64,000 nucleotides of DNA from Mycobacterium conspicuum (GCF_010730195.1 NZ_AP022613.1:3286001-3350000), one strand, 5' to 3'. Counted from the stretch's first letter, positions 37,606 through 45,950 are shown. The notes: a model not told the origin generated them from the letters alone. Numbers and translations are program-made.

Positions 37606-37796
37606 TGTCCGCCCTTTTGGACGTATGCGCGGACGAAGTCTTCGGCGTTCTCCTCCAGCACATCGTCGATCTCGTCGAGCAGATCGTCGGTGTCTTCGGC
37701 CAGCTTCTCGCGACGTTCCTGGCCCGCGGCGGTCGTGCCGGTGACGTCGTCGTCCTCGCCGCCTCCACCGCCACGTTTGGTTTGCTCCTGCGCCAT
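37602..37796 (-). CDS. pup: Prokaryotic ubiquitin-like protein Pup
   Basis: From ATG 37796, with AGGAGG just upstream (37799-37804), the product is 64 aa, the size of M. tuberculosis Pup and nearly identical to it. The N-terminal half is disordered and Gly/Asp-rich; the C-terminal half (LLDEIDDVLEENAEDFVRAY) forms the helix that binds the Mpa coiled coils. It ends in Gly-Gly-Gln, so Dop must deamidate the last residue before PafA can use it. The longer open frame upstream spans a hairpin and is not coding. Confidence 0.97.
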   Translation of the reverse strand: MAQEQTKRGGGGGEDDDVTGTTAAGQERREKLAEDTDDLLDEIDDVLEENAEDFVRAYVQKGGQ

Positions 37797-37817
37797 CGCC
37801 GCCTCCTGCTTCGTGAT

Positions 37818-37857
37818 GCCCTTTTTCGAGGGCTGCGTGCGCCCGTCGGGCGCACGC
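37818..37857. terminator. Two hairpins in the dop-pup gap, 5' leader of pup
   Basis: The larger is a perfect 10-bp stem GCGTGCGCCC / GGGCGCACGC (37835-37844, 37848-37857) with a 3-nt loop. The smaller is GCCCT / AGGGC (37818-37822, 37829-37833). They lie about 200 nt after the dop stop and 20-60 nt before the pup ATG, so they could terminate dop transcripts or attenuate entry into pup-prcBA. Confidence 0.55.
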
Positions 37858-37908
37858 AAGCTTCTCTCTACCCTACCGGTCAACCCCGACGTTTCCCCGT
37901 TAACCGTC

Positions 37909-38066
37909 CCTAGCTCAATGGTCGTGACCCGCTGCGCCCGGCTTCGCCGCGCTTGCGATCACTCCTTGCCCGACGGTCGTGACCCGCCGCGCCCTGCTTC
38001 CTCGCGCTCCTAGCTCAATGGTCGTGACCCGCTGCGCCCGGCTCCGCCGCGCTTGCGATCACTCCT
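37909..38066. repeat. Repeat array between dop and pup
   Basis: A 58-bp unit at 37909-37966 recurs at 38009-38066, exactly 100 bp away, with one mismatch (37944/38044). A shorter, more divergent copy of the GGTCGTGACCCGC core occupies 37975-38010. The second unit overlaps the dop stop codon by 2 bases. From memory, sequences like its CCCGGCTCCGCCGCGCTTGCG core occur at many mycobacterial gene ends. It looks like a dispersed REP/MIRU-like element duplicated in place. Confidence 0.7.
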
Positions 38067-39573
38067 AGCTGGTGAGTTCTTCCACCAACTGGGCGGCGCT
38101 GTCCACCGAGTCCAACAGCGCTCCGACGTGCGCCTTGCTGCCGCGCAGCGGCTCCAGCGTGGGGATTCGAACCAGCGAATCGCCGCCCAAGTCGAAGATC
38201 ACCGAGTCCCAGCTGGCCGCGGCGATGTCCGCCCCGAACCGGCGCAGGCATTCGCCCCGGAAGTAGGCGCGGGTGTCCGTCGGCGGGTTGTCCACCGCCT
38301 CGAGCACCTGATGTTCGCTGACCAGCCGTTTCATCGAGCCGCGCGCCACCAGCCGGTTGTACAGGCCCTTGTCCAGCCGCACATCGGAATACTGCAGGTC
38401 AACGAGGTGCAGCCGGGGCGCCGACCAGCTCAGGTTCTCGCGCTGCCGGAAGCCTTCCAGCAGCCGCAGCTTGGCCGGCCAGTCCAGGATCTCGGCGCAG
38501 TCCATCGGGTCACGCTCCAGCTGGTCGAGCACGTGCGCCCAGGTTTCGACGACGTGGGCCGCGCGCGGGTCCGGGTCGCGGCCGTCGACCAGCTTGGCCA
38601 CCCGGTCGAGGTAGATCCGTTGCAGCGCAAGGCCGGTCAGCTCGCGGCCGTCGACCAGCGCCACGGCAACCCGCAGCGACGGATCCCGACTGATCGCGTG
38701 CACCGCGTGCACCGGCCGCGCCAGCGCCAGATCGGACAGGTCGATGCCGTGCGTCGGGCCCTCTTCGATCAGGTCGAGCACAAGCGCGGTGGTGCCCAGC
38801 TTGAGGTAGGTCGACGTCTCGGCCAGGTTCGCGTCACCGATGATGACGTGCAACCGGCGGTACCGGTCGGCGTCGGCGTGCGGTTCGTCGCGGGTATTGA
38901 TGATGCCGCGCTTCAGCGTGGTTTCCAGCCCGACCTCGACCTCGATGTAATCGGAACGCTGCGAAAGCTGGAAACCGGGCTCGTCGCCCGACGGCCCGAT
39001 GCCGACGCGCCCGGAGCCGGTCACCACCTGGCGGGACACCAGAAACGGAGTCAGCCCGGCGATGATCGCCGAAAACGGCGTCTGGCGGCTCATCAGGTAG
39101 TTCTCGTGCGACCCGTAGGAGGCGCCCTTGCCGTCGACGTTGTTCTTGTACAGCTGCAGTTTCGCCGCGCCGGGCACGCTGGCGACGTGGCGGGCGGCGG
39201 CCTCCATCACCCGCTCGCCGGCCTTGTCCCAGATCACCGCGTCCAGCGGGTCGGTGCACTCGGGCGCCGAGTATTCGGGGTGCGCGTGGTCGACGTAGAG
39301 CCGCGCGCCGTTGGTCAGGATCATGTTGGCCGCACCGACCTCGTCGGCGTCGACGACGGGCGGCGGCCCGGCCGAGCGGCTCAGGTCGAAACCCCGGGCG
39401 TCGCGCAGCGGCGATTCCACCTCGTAGTCCCACCGAGTGCGCTTGGCGCGCTGAATGCCCGCGGCGGCGGCGTAGGCCAGCACCGCCTGGGTCGAGGTGA
39501 GGATCGGGTTGGCGGTCGGGTCCGACGGCGACGATATGCCGTACTCGACCTCCGTCCCGATAATCCGTTGCAT
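38065..39573 (-). CDS. dop: Pup deamidase/depupylase Dop
   Basis: The 502-aa paralogue of PafA. It deamidates the C-terminal Gln of Pup and removes Pup from substrates. The start QRIIGTEVEYGIS parallels PafA's MGIETEFG. The 'Dop loop', absent from PafA, lies about residues 40-85 (RTRWDYEVESPLRDARGFDLS). GDANLAETSTYLKLG matches the ligase's GDSNMCETT segment. ATG 39573 is 7 nt after a -10 box. In this window dop is the first gene upstream of pup-prcBA, but repeats and hairpins intervene. Confidence 0.95.
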   Translation of the reverse strand: MQRIIGTEVEYGISSPSDPTANPILTSTQAVLAYAAAAGIQRAKRTRWDYEVESPLRDARGFDLSRSAGPPPVVDADEVGAANMILTNGARLYVDHAHPEYSAPECTDPLDAVIWDKAGERVMEAAARHVASVPGAAKLQLYKNNVDGKGASYGSHENYLMSRQTPFSAIIAGLTPFLVSRQVVTGSGRVGIGPSGDEPGFQLSQRSDYIEVEVGLETTLKRGIINTRDEPHADADRYRRLHVIIGDANLAETSTYLKLGTTALVLDLIEEGPTHGIDLSDLALARPVHAVHAISRDPSLRVAVALVDGRELTGLALQRIYLDRVAKLVDGRDPDPRAAHVVETWAHVLDQLERDPMDCAEILDWPAKLRLLEGFRQRENLSWSAPRLHLVDLQYSDVRLDKGLYNRLVARGSMKRLVSEHQVLEAVDNPPTDTRAYFRGECLRRFGADIAAASWDSVIFDLGGDSLVRIPTLEPLRGSKAHVGALLDSVDSAAQLVEELTS

Positions 39574-39580
39574 GGCTTAA

Positions 39581-39586
39581 AGACTA
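39581..39586 (-). promoter_or_regulatory. Putative -10 box for dop
   Basis: TAGTCT on the minus strand ends 7 nt before the dop ATG (39573), predicting a leaderless message like that of pafA. Confidence 0.45.
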
Positions 39587-39693
39587 CGGGCCGGGGGCAG
39601 ACCGCCGAGGCGGGGCCATTGGAAGTTGACTCTGCGTCCTGGGCGGCAAAGTGCGAGTGGGCCGCGCCGCCAGCGCAGAGTGAACGCGACAAC

Positions 39694-39699
39694 TAGTGT
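39694..39699 (+). promoter_or_regulatory. Putative -10 box for the membrane protein at 39708
   Basis: TAGTGT ends 8 nt before ATG 39708 with no Shine-Dalgarno, consistent with a leaderless transcript diverging from dop. Confidence 0.4.
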
Positions 39700-39707
39700 G
39701 AGCCGCT

Positions 39708-40853
39708 ATGGGTCCAGCGTCGGCTACCGCCGAAGCGGAGAGCTGGTTTTTGCAGCGCGGCCTGCCGGCGGTGCTGACGGCACGCGGCCGGTGGCGACGG
39801 CTGTGGTCGCGATCGGCGCCAGTTCTCGCGGCCTACGCCACTTTTCAGGGTTGTGGTATCCCGATCTTTCTGCTTGTGGGCAGCCACGACGTGGAGATCG
39901 ACGGGATGCCGACGACCACCGAATGGGTGGTGATCGGGATCGTCGCGGCCGCGATTCCGGTGTCCTTCCTCGTGGGCTGGCTGGTCGCCCGCCTCACGCG
40001 CCACCGGGTCCGAGCGGCGGTGGGGATGGCCGCGGCCGTGGTCATCCTGGTTGCCGGCTACTTCAATGCCGACCTGACCTCGTTGCCGCAGTCGGCCATC
40101 CTCATCGTCGTCGTGCTGGCCTTGACGGGTCTGGGCATCGGGTCGGTGCTCGGATGGGCGGTCCGCATGACGTTGACCCACCTGGCAAGCGTGGGCGGGC
40201 TGGCGGTTCGGGCCCTGCCGGTGGTGCTGCTGACGGCGCTGGTCTTCTTCAACACCTACGTCTGGCTGATGGCGGCGACGATCAACGGCACCCGACTGGT
40301 GCTGGCCATGGTGTTTTTGACGGGCATCGCGGCGGTCTTCGTCGTCTCCACGTCCATCGAGCGGGTCAGACCGATGCTGCGCTCGGCCGGGGCGCTGCCC
40401 GCCGACAACGAGAGCCTTGCTGACACGCCGTTCGCCGCGATGCCCGATCCGGCCGGCTCGGCCGCTCCCCGGCTGAGCGCGATGGAACGATCCAACGTGG
40501 TGTTCGTGCTGGCGGCCTCGCAGCTCGTCCAGATTTCGGTGGTGGCGGCGGTCACCGCCGGCATCTACCTGATCCTGGGGCTGATCGTGCTCACCCCCGA
40601 CCTGCTCAAGGAGTGGACCCATGTCAGCAAGTCGGAGGCGGTCGTGTTGGGTTGGACGGTGCCGGTGCCGGATTCGCTGATCCACATGAGCCTATTCCTC
40701 GGCGCGTTGACGTTCATGTACGTCAGCGCCCGAGCGGTCGGCGACAGCGACTACCGCGCAACGTTTCTCGACCCGCGCGTGGACGATCTGCACGTCGCCC
40801 TGATCGCACGCGACCGCTACCGGAATGTCAACGACCACGCTGGCGGTTCGTAA
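39708..40853 (+). CDS. Conserved multi-pass membrane protein (Rv2113-like)
   Basis: The 381-aa integral membrane protein has about eight hydrophobic helices, with two large cytosolic parts around residues 210-260 and at the C-terminus. The position beside dop matches M. tuberculosis Rv2113 (397 aa). No motif points to a substrate; the acidic C-terminal segment LDPRVDDLHVALIARDRYR is soluble. It is followed 46 nt later by another conserved gene. The function is unknown. Confidence 0.8.
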   Translation: MGPASATAEAESWFLQRGLPAVLTARGRWRRLWSRSAPVLAAYATFQGCGIPIFLLVGSHDVEIDGMPTTTEWVVIGIVAAAIPVSFLVGWLVARLTRHRVRAAVGMAAAVVILVAGYFNADLTSLPQSAILIVVVLALTGLGIGSVLGWAVRMTLTHLASVGGLAVRALPVVLLTALVFFNTYVWLMAATINGTRLVLAMVFLTGIAAVFVVSTSIERVRPMLRSAGALPADNESLADTPFAAMPDPAGSAAPRLSAMERSNVVFVLAASQLVQISVVAAVTAGIYLILGLIVLTPDLLKEWTHVSKSEAVVLGWTVPVPDSLIHMSLFLGALTFMYVSARAVGDSDYRATFLDPRVDDLHVALIARDRYRNVNDHAGGS

Positions 40854-40899
40854 CTTACGCTGGTGCCCACCCCGAACCCACGATGAAGTGCGAGAAAAC

Positions 40900-41508
40900 A
40901 TGACCGACGACATGTCCGGAAAACGCTACGGCGAAGTGCTTCTCGTGACCCCCGGCGAGGCCGGACCGCAGGCCAACGTCTATAACAGCTTCCCGCTCAA
41001 CGATTGCCCGGCCGAGCTGTGGACCGCGTTGGACCCGCAGGCCATCGCCGCCGAAAACGGTGTGGCCGCGGCCCTGCTCAACGGCCCGCGCTACTGGCTG
41101 ATGAACTCCATCGAAAAGGAGCAGCAGGGACCGCAGATCAGGAAGACCTTCGGGGGCATTGAGATGATCCTGCAGGCCACCGTCCTGTTGTCCTCGATGA
41201 ACCCCGCGCCCTACAGCGTCAACAAGGTCACGCGCCACACGGTGTTCGTCTTCAACGCCGGCGAGGAGGTCTACGAACTGCAGGATCCGCACGGCCACCG
41301 TTGGGTGATGCAGACCTGGAGCCAGGTGGTGGACCCCAACCTGGAACGGGCGGACCTGCCCAAGCTGGCCGACCGGCTCAAGCTCCCCGACGGCTGGTCC
41401 TACCGCCCACAGGTGCTCACCGAGCAACTGCGCATCGACACCACGTCGCGCGCCGCGCAGGTCACCCAGGACGACCTGACGAACAGCTACTCGTTGGTGA
41501 CCGTCTGA
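40900..41508 (+). CDS. Conserved hypothetical protein (Rv2114-like)
   Basis: From ATG 40900 the product is 202 aa, near the size of Rv2114 (207) in M. tuberculosis. It is soluble, without signal peptide or cysteine clusters, and has a beta-rich middle (SVNKVTRHTVFVFNAGEEVYELQDPHGHRW) that suggests a barrel- or cupin-like fold, although metal ligands are not clear. I do not recognise the family. It converges on mpa and shares a strong bidirectional terminator with it. Confidence 0.8.
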   Translation: MTDDMSGKRYGEVLLVTPGEAGPQANVYNSFPLNDCPAELWTALDPQAIAAENGVAAALLNGPRYWLMNSIEKEQQGPQIRKTFGGIEMILQATVLLSSMNPAPYSVNKVTRHTVFVFNAGEEVYELQDPHGHRWVMQTWSQVVDPNLERADLPKLADRLKLPDGWSYRPQVLTEQLRIDTTSRAAQVTQDDLTNSYSLVTV

Positions 41509-41532
41509 ACGCCCAAGCGCGTCTGTCGCGAA

Positions 41533-41573
41533 ACTTAAGCCACGCACACCGCTTTCGTGTGCGTGGCTTAAGT
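41533..41573. terminator. Bidirectional hairpin terminator between the Rv2114-like gene and mpa
   Basis: A perfect 17-bp stem: 41533-41549 pairs with 41557-41573 around loop CGCTTTC. It lies 24 nt after one stop and 12 nt before the other, in the 76-nt gap between convergent genes, so it can serve both. Confidence 0.85.
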
Positions 41574-41584
41574 GTGGCGGTGGA

Positions 41585-43414
41585 CTACAGGTACTGACCC
41601 AGGTTGGACTCGGTGTCGATGGCCCGTGACGCGCTCGACGACTTGCCGGTGACCAGGGTGCGGATGTACACGATCCGCTCGCCCTTCTTGCCCGAAATCC
41701 GTGCCCAGTCATCGGGATTGGTGGTGTTGGGCAGGTCCTCGTTCTCGGCGAACTCGTCGACGATCGAGTCCAGCAGGTGCTGGATGCGCAGGCCGGGTTG
41801 CCCGGTCTCCAGCACCGACTTGATCGCGTTCTTCTTCGCCCGGTCGACGACGTTCTGGATCATCGCCCCGGAGTTGAAGTCCTTGAAGTACATGACTTCC
41901 TTGTCACCGTTGGCGTAGGTGACCTCCAGGAACCGGTTGTCGTCGATCTCGGCGTACATCCGGTCCACGACCTTCTCGATCATCGCCTTGATGCAAGCCG
42001 ACCGGTCGCCGTCGAACTCGGCCAGGTCGTCGGCGTGCACCGGCAGCGACTCGATCAGGTACTTCGAGTAAATGTCTTGTGCCGCTTCGGCATCCGGCCG
42101 CTCGATCTTGATCTTGACGTCGAGGCGCCCGGGTCGCAGGATCGCGGGGTCGATCATGTCCTCGCGGTTGGAGGCACCGATCACGATGACGTTCTCCAGC
42201 CCCTCCACGCCGTCGATCTCGGACAGCAGCTGCGGAACGACGGTCGTCTCGACGTCCGACGAGACGCCGGTGCCGCGGGTGCGGAAGATCGAGTCCATCT
42301 CGTCGAAGAACACGATCACCGGAGTGCCCTCGGAGGCCTTCTCCCGGGCACGCTGGAAGATCAGCCGGATGTGGCGCTCGGTCTCGCCGACGAACTTGTT
42401 CAGCAGCTCGGGGCCCTTGATGTTGAGGAAGTAGGACTTCGCCTCGCGGGCGTCGTCGCCACGCACCTCGGCCATCTTCTTGGCCAGCGAGTTGGCCACC
42501 GCCTTGGCGATCAGGGTCTTACCGCAGCCGGGCGGGCCGTAGAGCAGCACGCCTTTGGGCGGGCGCAGCTGGTATTCCCGGTACAGCTCCTTGTGCAGGA
42601 ACGGCAGCTCCACCGCGTCGCGGATCTGCTCGATCTGCCGCGTCAGACCGCCGATGTCGGCGTAGCTGACGTCGGGCACCTCTTCGAGCACCAGGTCTTC
42701 GACCTCGGCCTTGGGGATGCGCTCGAAGGCGTAGCCGGCTTTCGTGTCGACCAGCAGCGAGTCACCCGGACGCAGCTTGCGGGGCTTGGTGTCGTCGTTG
42801 AGCGCGTCGGGCACGCCGTCCGGCAGGTCCTCGGCGACCAGCGGCTCGGCCAGCCAGACGATGCGCTCCTCGTCGGCGTGGCCGACGACCAGGGCCCGGT
42901 GACCGTCGGCGAGCACCTCGCGCAGCGTGGAGATCTCGCCGACGGATTCGAACGTGCCGGCCTCGACGACGGTCAGGGCCTCGTTGAGCCGGACCGTTTG
43001 ACCCTTCCGCAGGGTCGAGGTGTCGATGTTCGGCGAGCACGTCAGGCGCATCTTGCGACCCGACGTGAACACGTCGACGGTCTCGTCGTCGTGGGCGGAC
43101 AGCAGGACGCCGTAGCCACTGGGCGGTTGCCCCAGCCGGTCGACTTCCTCGCGCAGCGCCAGCAGTTGTTGGCGGGCCTCTTTAAGAGTTTCCATTAATT
43201 TCGAATTGCGCGCGGCGAGCGAGTCGATTCGGGCTTCGAGCTGGTGCACATCGCGAGCAGAGCGGGCGCTGCCGTGCGACCCAACCGCATGCTCAAGTTG
43301 CTCGCGCAGTACTGCCGTCTCACGGCGCAGTTGTTCCAACTCGGCAGCATCGTCGCTGGACATGTCGGTTTCACCAGGGATCCGGAATGCTTCAGAACGC
43401 TCTGAGTCACCCAT
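41585..43414 (-). CDS. mpa: Proteasomal AAA+ ATPase Mpa (ARC)
   Basis: From ATG 43414 (AAAGGAG upstream) the product is 609 aa, exactly the M. tuberculosis length. Residues 20-95 form the coiled coil that captures Pup, 98-245 the tandem OB domains, and 250-540 the AAA+ module with Walker A GPPGCGKT at 293-300, Walker B VIVFFDEMD and the arginine finger region PGRLDVKI. The C-terminal Gln-Tyr-Leu docks into the proteasome alpha ring. It unfolds pupylated substrates and threads them into PrcAB. Confidence 0.97.
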   Translation of the reverse strand: MGDSERSEAFRIPGETDMSSDDAAELEQLRRETAVLREQLEHAVGSHGSARSARDVHQLEARIDSLAARNSKLMETLKEARQQLLALREEVDRLGQPPSGYGVLLSAHDDETVDVFTSGRKMRLTCSPNIDTSTLRKGQTVRLNEALTVVEAGTFESVGEISTLREVLADGHRALVVGHADEERIVWLAEPLVAEDLPDGVPDALNDDTKPRKLRPGDSLLVDTKAGYAFERIPKAEVEDLVLEEVPDVSYADIGGLTRQIEQIRDAVELPFLHKELYREYQLRPPKGVLLYGPPGCGKTLIAKAVANSLAKKMAEVRGDDAREAKSYFLNIKGPELLNKFVGETERHIRLIFQRAREKASEGTPVIVFFDEMDSIFRTRGTGVSSDVETTVVPQLLSEIDGVEGLENVIVIGASNREDMIDPAILRPGRLDVKIKIERPDAEAAQDIYSKYLIESLPVHADDLAEFDGDRSACIKAMIEKVVDRMYAEIDDNRFLEVTYANGDKEVMYFKDFNSGAMIQNVVDRAKKNAIKSVLETGQPGLRIQHLLDSIVDEFAENEDLPNTTNPDDWARISGKKGERIVYIRTLVTGKSSSASRAIDTESNLGQYL

Positions 43415-43458
43415 GTTGCGCTCCTTTCCCGCTTCGAAATGACGCGGCGGATACTTCA

Positions 43459-43464
43459 ACGCTA
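43459..43464 (-). promoter_or_regulatory. Putative -10 box for mpa
   Basis: TAGCGT on the minus strand lies about 45 nt before the mpa ATG. It would give a leader of roughly 37 nt that includes the strong Shine-Dalgarno, in contrast to the leaderless starts predicted for pafA and dop. Confidence 0.35.
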
Positions 43465-43569
43465 CCGGCGAATCGCCATTCGCGTGCGCAGTCAAACACC
43501 GGCAAAAAGTTACGAATATGGTCACGCTGGTAACCTCGGCATCAAATCCGGCCGAGCGAAAGGACGACG

Positions 43570-43692
43570 GTGACGATAAAACCCCTCGCCACGGGCGTGT
43601 TAGCCGTCGCCCTCGTTGCCGGAGCGGTCGCAAGTGTGACTTCCGTTGCACCCGTTGGCCCGTCCGGCGCGCCGCAAGCCCCCACCGGCTGA
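43570..43692 (+). CDS. 40-aa signal-peptide-like ORF upstream of lppK
   Basis: GTG 43570 is preceded by GAAAGGA at good spacing (43558-43564). The ORF encodes 40 residues: a basic start, a hydrophobic core (LAVALVAGAVASVTSV) and a short Pro/Gly tail. It resembles the signal peptide of the secreted antigen MTB12/Rv2376c, and LppK's mature domain also resembles MTB12. The stop is immediately followed by the lppK ATG in the same frame. It may encode a secreted micropeptide or translational leader, or be the leftover leader of a duplicated gene. Confidence 0.5.
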   Translation: MTIKPLATGVLAVALVAGAVASVTSVAPVGPSGAPQAPTG

Positions 43693-44304
43693 ATGCTTGA
43701 GCATTCCTGGTCTCCCGCCGACCTTCGCAGCGTCCTCGGCGTCGTGATCGCGGCGGCGCTGCTCGCGCTTTCGGGATGTTCGTCGCACGAGTCCAAGCCC
43801 GCGGCTTCGGACGCCCAATCGGCCGCGCCGGTGACGTCGCCTCCGCCGGCTGTCCCCCCGGCCGCTCCCCTGCCCCCGCCCGAAGCCCTCACCGATGTGC
43901 TGGCCCGGCTCGCCGATCCCAACGTCCCCGGCACCAACAAGCTCAACCTCGTCGAGGGCGCCACCCCCGAGAGCGCGCCCACACTGGACAAGTTCACGAA
44001 CGCTTTGCGGGACAACGGCTACCAGCCGATGACCTTCGTGGCGGACAGCATCGCGTGGTCGGATAGAAATCCGGCCGATGTGCAGGCCACCGTCACCGTC
44101 AAGACCGCCCGCGCCAACAACGGCGTGTTCACCTTCCCCATGGAGTTCGCCCCGTTCCAGGGCGGCTGGCAGCTGTCGAAGCGGACCGCGCAAATGCTGC
44201 TGGCGCTGGGCAACTCACCCGCTCCGAGCGCAACGCCGAGCGCTTCGCCGCCCGCACCACCCGCACCGGCACCGCCGCCCGCACCCCCGGCACCGCCTCG
44301 GTGA
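43693..44304 (+). CDS. lppK: Lipoprotein LppK
   Basis: The 203-aa protein has a hydrophobic signal segment (residues 13-28) ending in the lipobox LSGC, so the cysteine near residue 29 is likely lipidated. A Pro-rich linker follows. The globular domain (about 65-170, LTDVLARLADPNVPGTNKLNLVEG to QGGWQLSKRTAQ) is of the low-molecular-weight antigen MTB12 type. The tail is Pro/Ala-rich. The protein corresponds to Rv2116 downstream of mpa in M. tuberculosis. It overlaps the DUF503 gene by GTGA. Confidence 0.85.
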   Translation: MLEHSWSPADLRSVLGVVIAAALLALSGCSSHESKPAASDAQSAAPVTSPPPAVPPAAPLPPPEALTDVLARLADPNVPGTNKLNLVEGATPESAPTLDKFTNALRDNGYQPMTFVADSIAWSDRNPADVQATVTVKTARANNGVFTFPMEFAPFQGGWQLSKRTAQMLLALGNSPAPSATPSASPPAPPAPAPPPAPPAPPR

Positions 44305-44615
44305 CCGACGGCATGTGGATCGGCTGGCTCGAGTTCGATGTGCTGCTGGACCCGGAGCTTGGGGTGCGATCCCTCAAACACAAGCGATCGGTGATCCGTC
44401 CGGTCATCGCCGAACTGCAGCGCAAATTCAGCGTGTCGGCCGCCGAGACCGGTTCACACGACCTGCACCGCCGGGCCGGCATCGGTGTGACACTGGTGTC
44501 CAGCGACCGCAGCCATGTCGTCGACGTTCTGGATGCGGCCGAACGTCTGGTCGCGGCGCGTCCCGAGTTCGAGTTGCTGTCCGCGCGCCGAGGCCTGCTG
44601 CGCAGCGACGACTAA
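44301..44615 (+). CDS. DUF503 (YlxP-like) protein
   Basis: A ~104-aa alpha/beta protein of the DUF503 family (Rv2117, 97 aa). The diagnostic segment is LKHKRSVIRPVIAELQRKF followed by SVSAAETG and the C-terminal FELLSARRG. Family members often lie by ribosome or translation genes, but a biochemical role is not established. GTG 44301 overlaps the lppK stop; ATG 44313 would give the shorter M. tuberculosis-like form. It ends overlapping the convergent DUF4190 gene by 4 nt. Confidence 0.85.
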   Translation: MTDGMWIGWLEFDVLLDPELGVRSLKHKRSVIRPVIAELQRKFSVSAAETGSHDLHRRAGIGVTLVSSDRSHVVDVLDAAERLVAARPEFELLSARRGLLRSDD

Positions 44616-44992
44616 CGCGTAGCGACCTGTTGCGTCGCGAACGTCGGTGCCGCGTTGATGATCGTCATCTTTGGCACCACCCAGAAGATGCCGATGATCA
44701 CGCTGGCGAGGATCGCCAGCACGCCCAGCACGACACCCGTCATGGCGACATCGCCGTTGCTGGCGTGCCCGTGCCTGACCTGGGCTCGCGCGATCAGGCC
44801 CAAGATCAGGGCGAGGACACCCAGTACGAGACCACCGACAAAGGTCGAACTTGCCAACAGGGCAACGAGGCCGATCACCACGGACGCGACACCAAGGCCG
44901 TTGTTTGGCTTGCTGACCGGCGTGTCGCTATCCGGGGGCGATTCCGCAGACACGTGCGTTGGGCTTGACGCTGGGTCCCACCACCCCGTCAT
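44612..44992 (-). CDS. DUF4190-type two-helix membrane protein
   Basis: From ATG 44992, with GGAG 9 nt upstream, the product is 126 aa. A Pro/Ser-rich N-terminus of ~35 residues precedes two hydrophobic hairpin segments (about 40-65 and 85-108) with the DUF4190 pattern GVASVVIGLVALL and VLGVLALILGLIARAQV. Proteins of this type are small envelope proteins of unknown role. An alternative GTG start at 45013 would add 7 residues. Confidence 0.75.
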   Translation of the reverse strand: MTGWWDPASSPTHVSAESPPDSDTPVSKPNNGLGVASVVIGLVALLASSTFVGGLVLGVLALILGLIARAQVRHGHASNGDVAMTGVVLGVLAILASVIIGIFWVVPKMTIINAAPTFATQQVATR

Positions 44993-45107
44993 GGTCTGCG
45001 CTCCAACCTGCACCCCAAAACAATTCGTGGCGGGCCGTGGCTAGGCCCTCTATAGGCCCCTCCCACTCTAGCCGCCGAACGGCGGAGTCAGCGTGATCAG
45101 CTCGCGG

Positions 45108-45950
45108 CTAATCGTCGCGGCCGGGGCGTTTGCGCCCCAGCGGCGCGGGGGCGACCGCGCCCGGCGCGAGCCTGCGCGTGGTGATCAGGAACGCCGTGTG
45201 CCCGCGCATCGAATGCTGGGGCCGCACGGCCAGCCCGACAACGTTCCAGCCCCGCTGCAACGTCTCCCATGCCCGCGGTTCGGTCCAGCACCCCTGAGCG
45301 CGCACCGCCTCAACGACGGTGGACAGCTGGGTGACGGTGGCCACGTAGATCACCAGCACTCCGCCGGCAGCCACCAACCGCGACACGCTGTCGAGCACCT
45401 CCCACGGCGCCAGCATGTCCAGCACCGCCCGGTCTACGGAGCCGTCGGGCAGGTCGGAGTCGGCGACGTCGCCGATGATCAGCTCCCAGTTCTCCGGTGG
45501 CCCGTCGTAGCACACCGAGACGTTGCGGCGGGCGTGCTCGGCGTGATCGGCGCGCTGCTCGTAGGAGATCACCCGTCCCTGCGGACCGACGGCGCGCAGC
45601 AGCCAGCAGGTCAGCGCACCGGATCCGGCGCCCGCCTCCAGCACGCAGGCCCCCGGGAAAATGTCGCCTTCGTGCAGGATCTGGGCGGCGTCCTTCGGAT
45701 AGATCACCTGCGGCCCGCGGGGCATCCCCATCAGGTAGTCGACCAGCAGCGGGCGGAACACCAGATACAGCGCGCCGTTGCTGGATTTGATGACGCTGCC
45801 CTGTTCCAGCCCGATCAACGCGTCATGGGCGATGGTGCCGCGATGCGTGTGGAACTCGCTGCCCGGGGTCAGTTCGATCGTGTAGTGGCGGCCCTTGGCG
45901 TCGGTGAGCTGAACGCGCTCGCCAACAGCGAGGGGACCGGTTGCTGGCAC
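45108..45950 (-). CDS. trmI: tRNA (adenine-58-N1)-methyltransferase TrmI
   Basis: The 280-aa enzyme matches M. tuberculosis Rv2118c exactly in length; that protein is a structurally characterised tRNA m1A58 methyltransferase. An N-terminal beta domain (1-80) precedes a Rossmann SAM domain with VLEAGAGSGALT near residue 103 and DMLAPWEVL. The modification stabilises the T-loop of tRNAs. The start is GTG 45950. It diverges from the RecB-like nuclease gene across 72 nt. Confidence 0.95.
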   Translation of the reverse strand: MPATGPLAVGERVQLTDAKGRHYTIELTPGSEFHTHRGTIAHDALIGLEQGSVIKSSNGALYLVFRPLLVDYLMGMPRGPQVIYPKDAAQILHEGDIFPGACVLEAGAGSGALTCWLLRAVGPQGRVISYEQRADHAEHARRNVSVCYDGPPENWELIIGDVADSDLPDGSVDRAVLDMLAPWEVLDSVSRLVAAGGVLVIYVATVTQLSTVVEAVRAQGCWTEPRAWETLQRGWNVVGLAVRPQHSMRGHTAFLITTRRLAPGAVAPAPLGRKRPGRDD

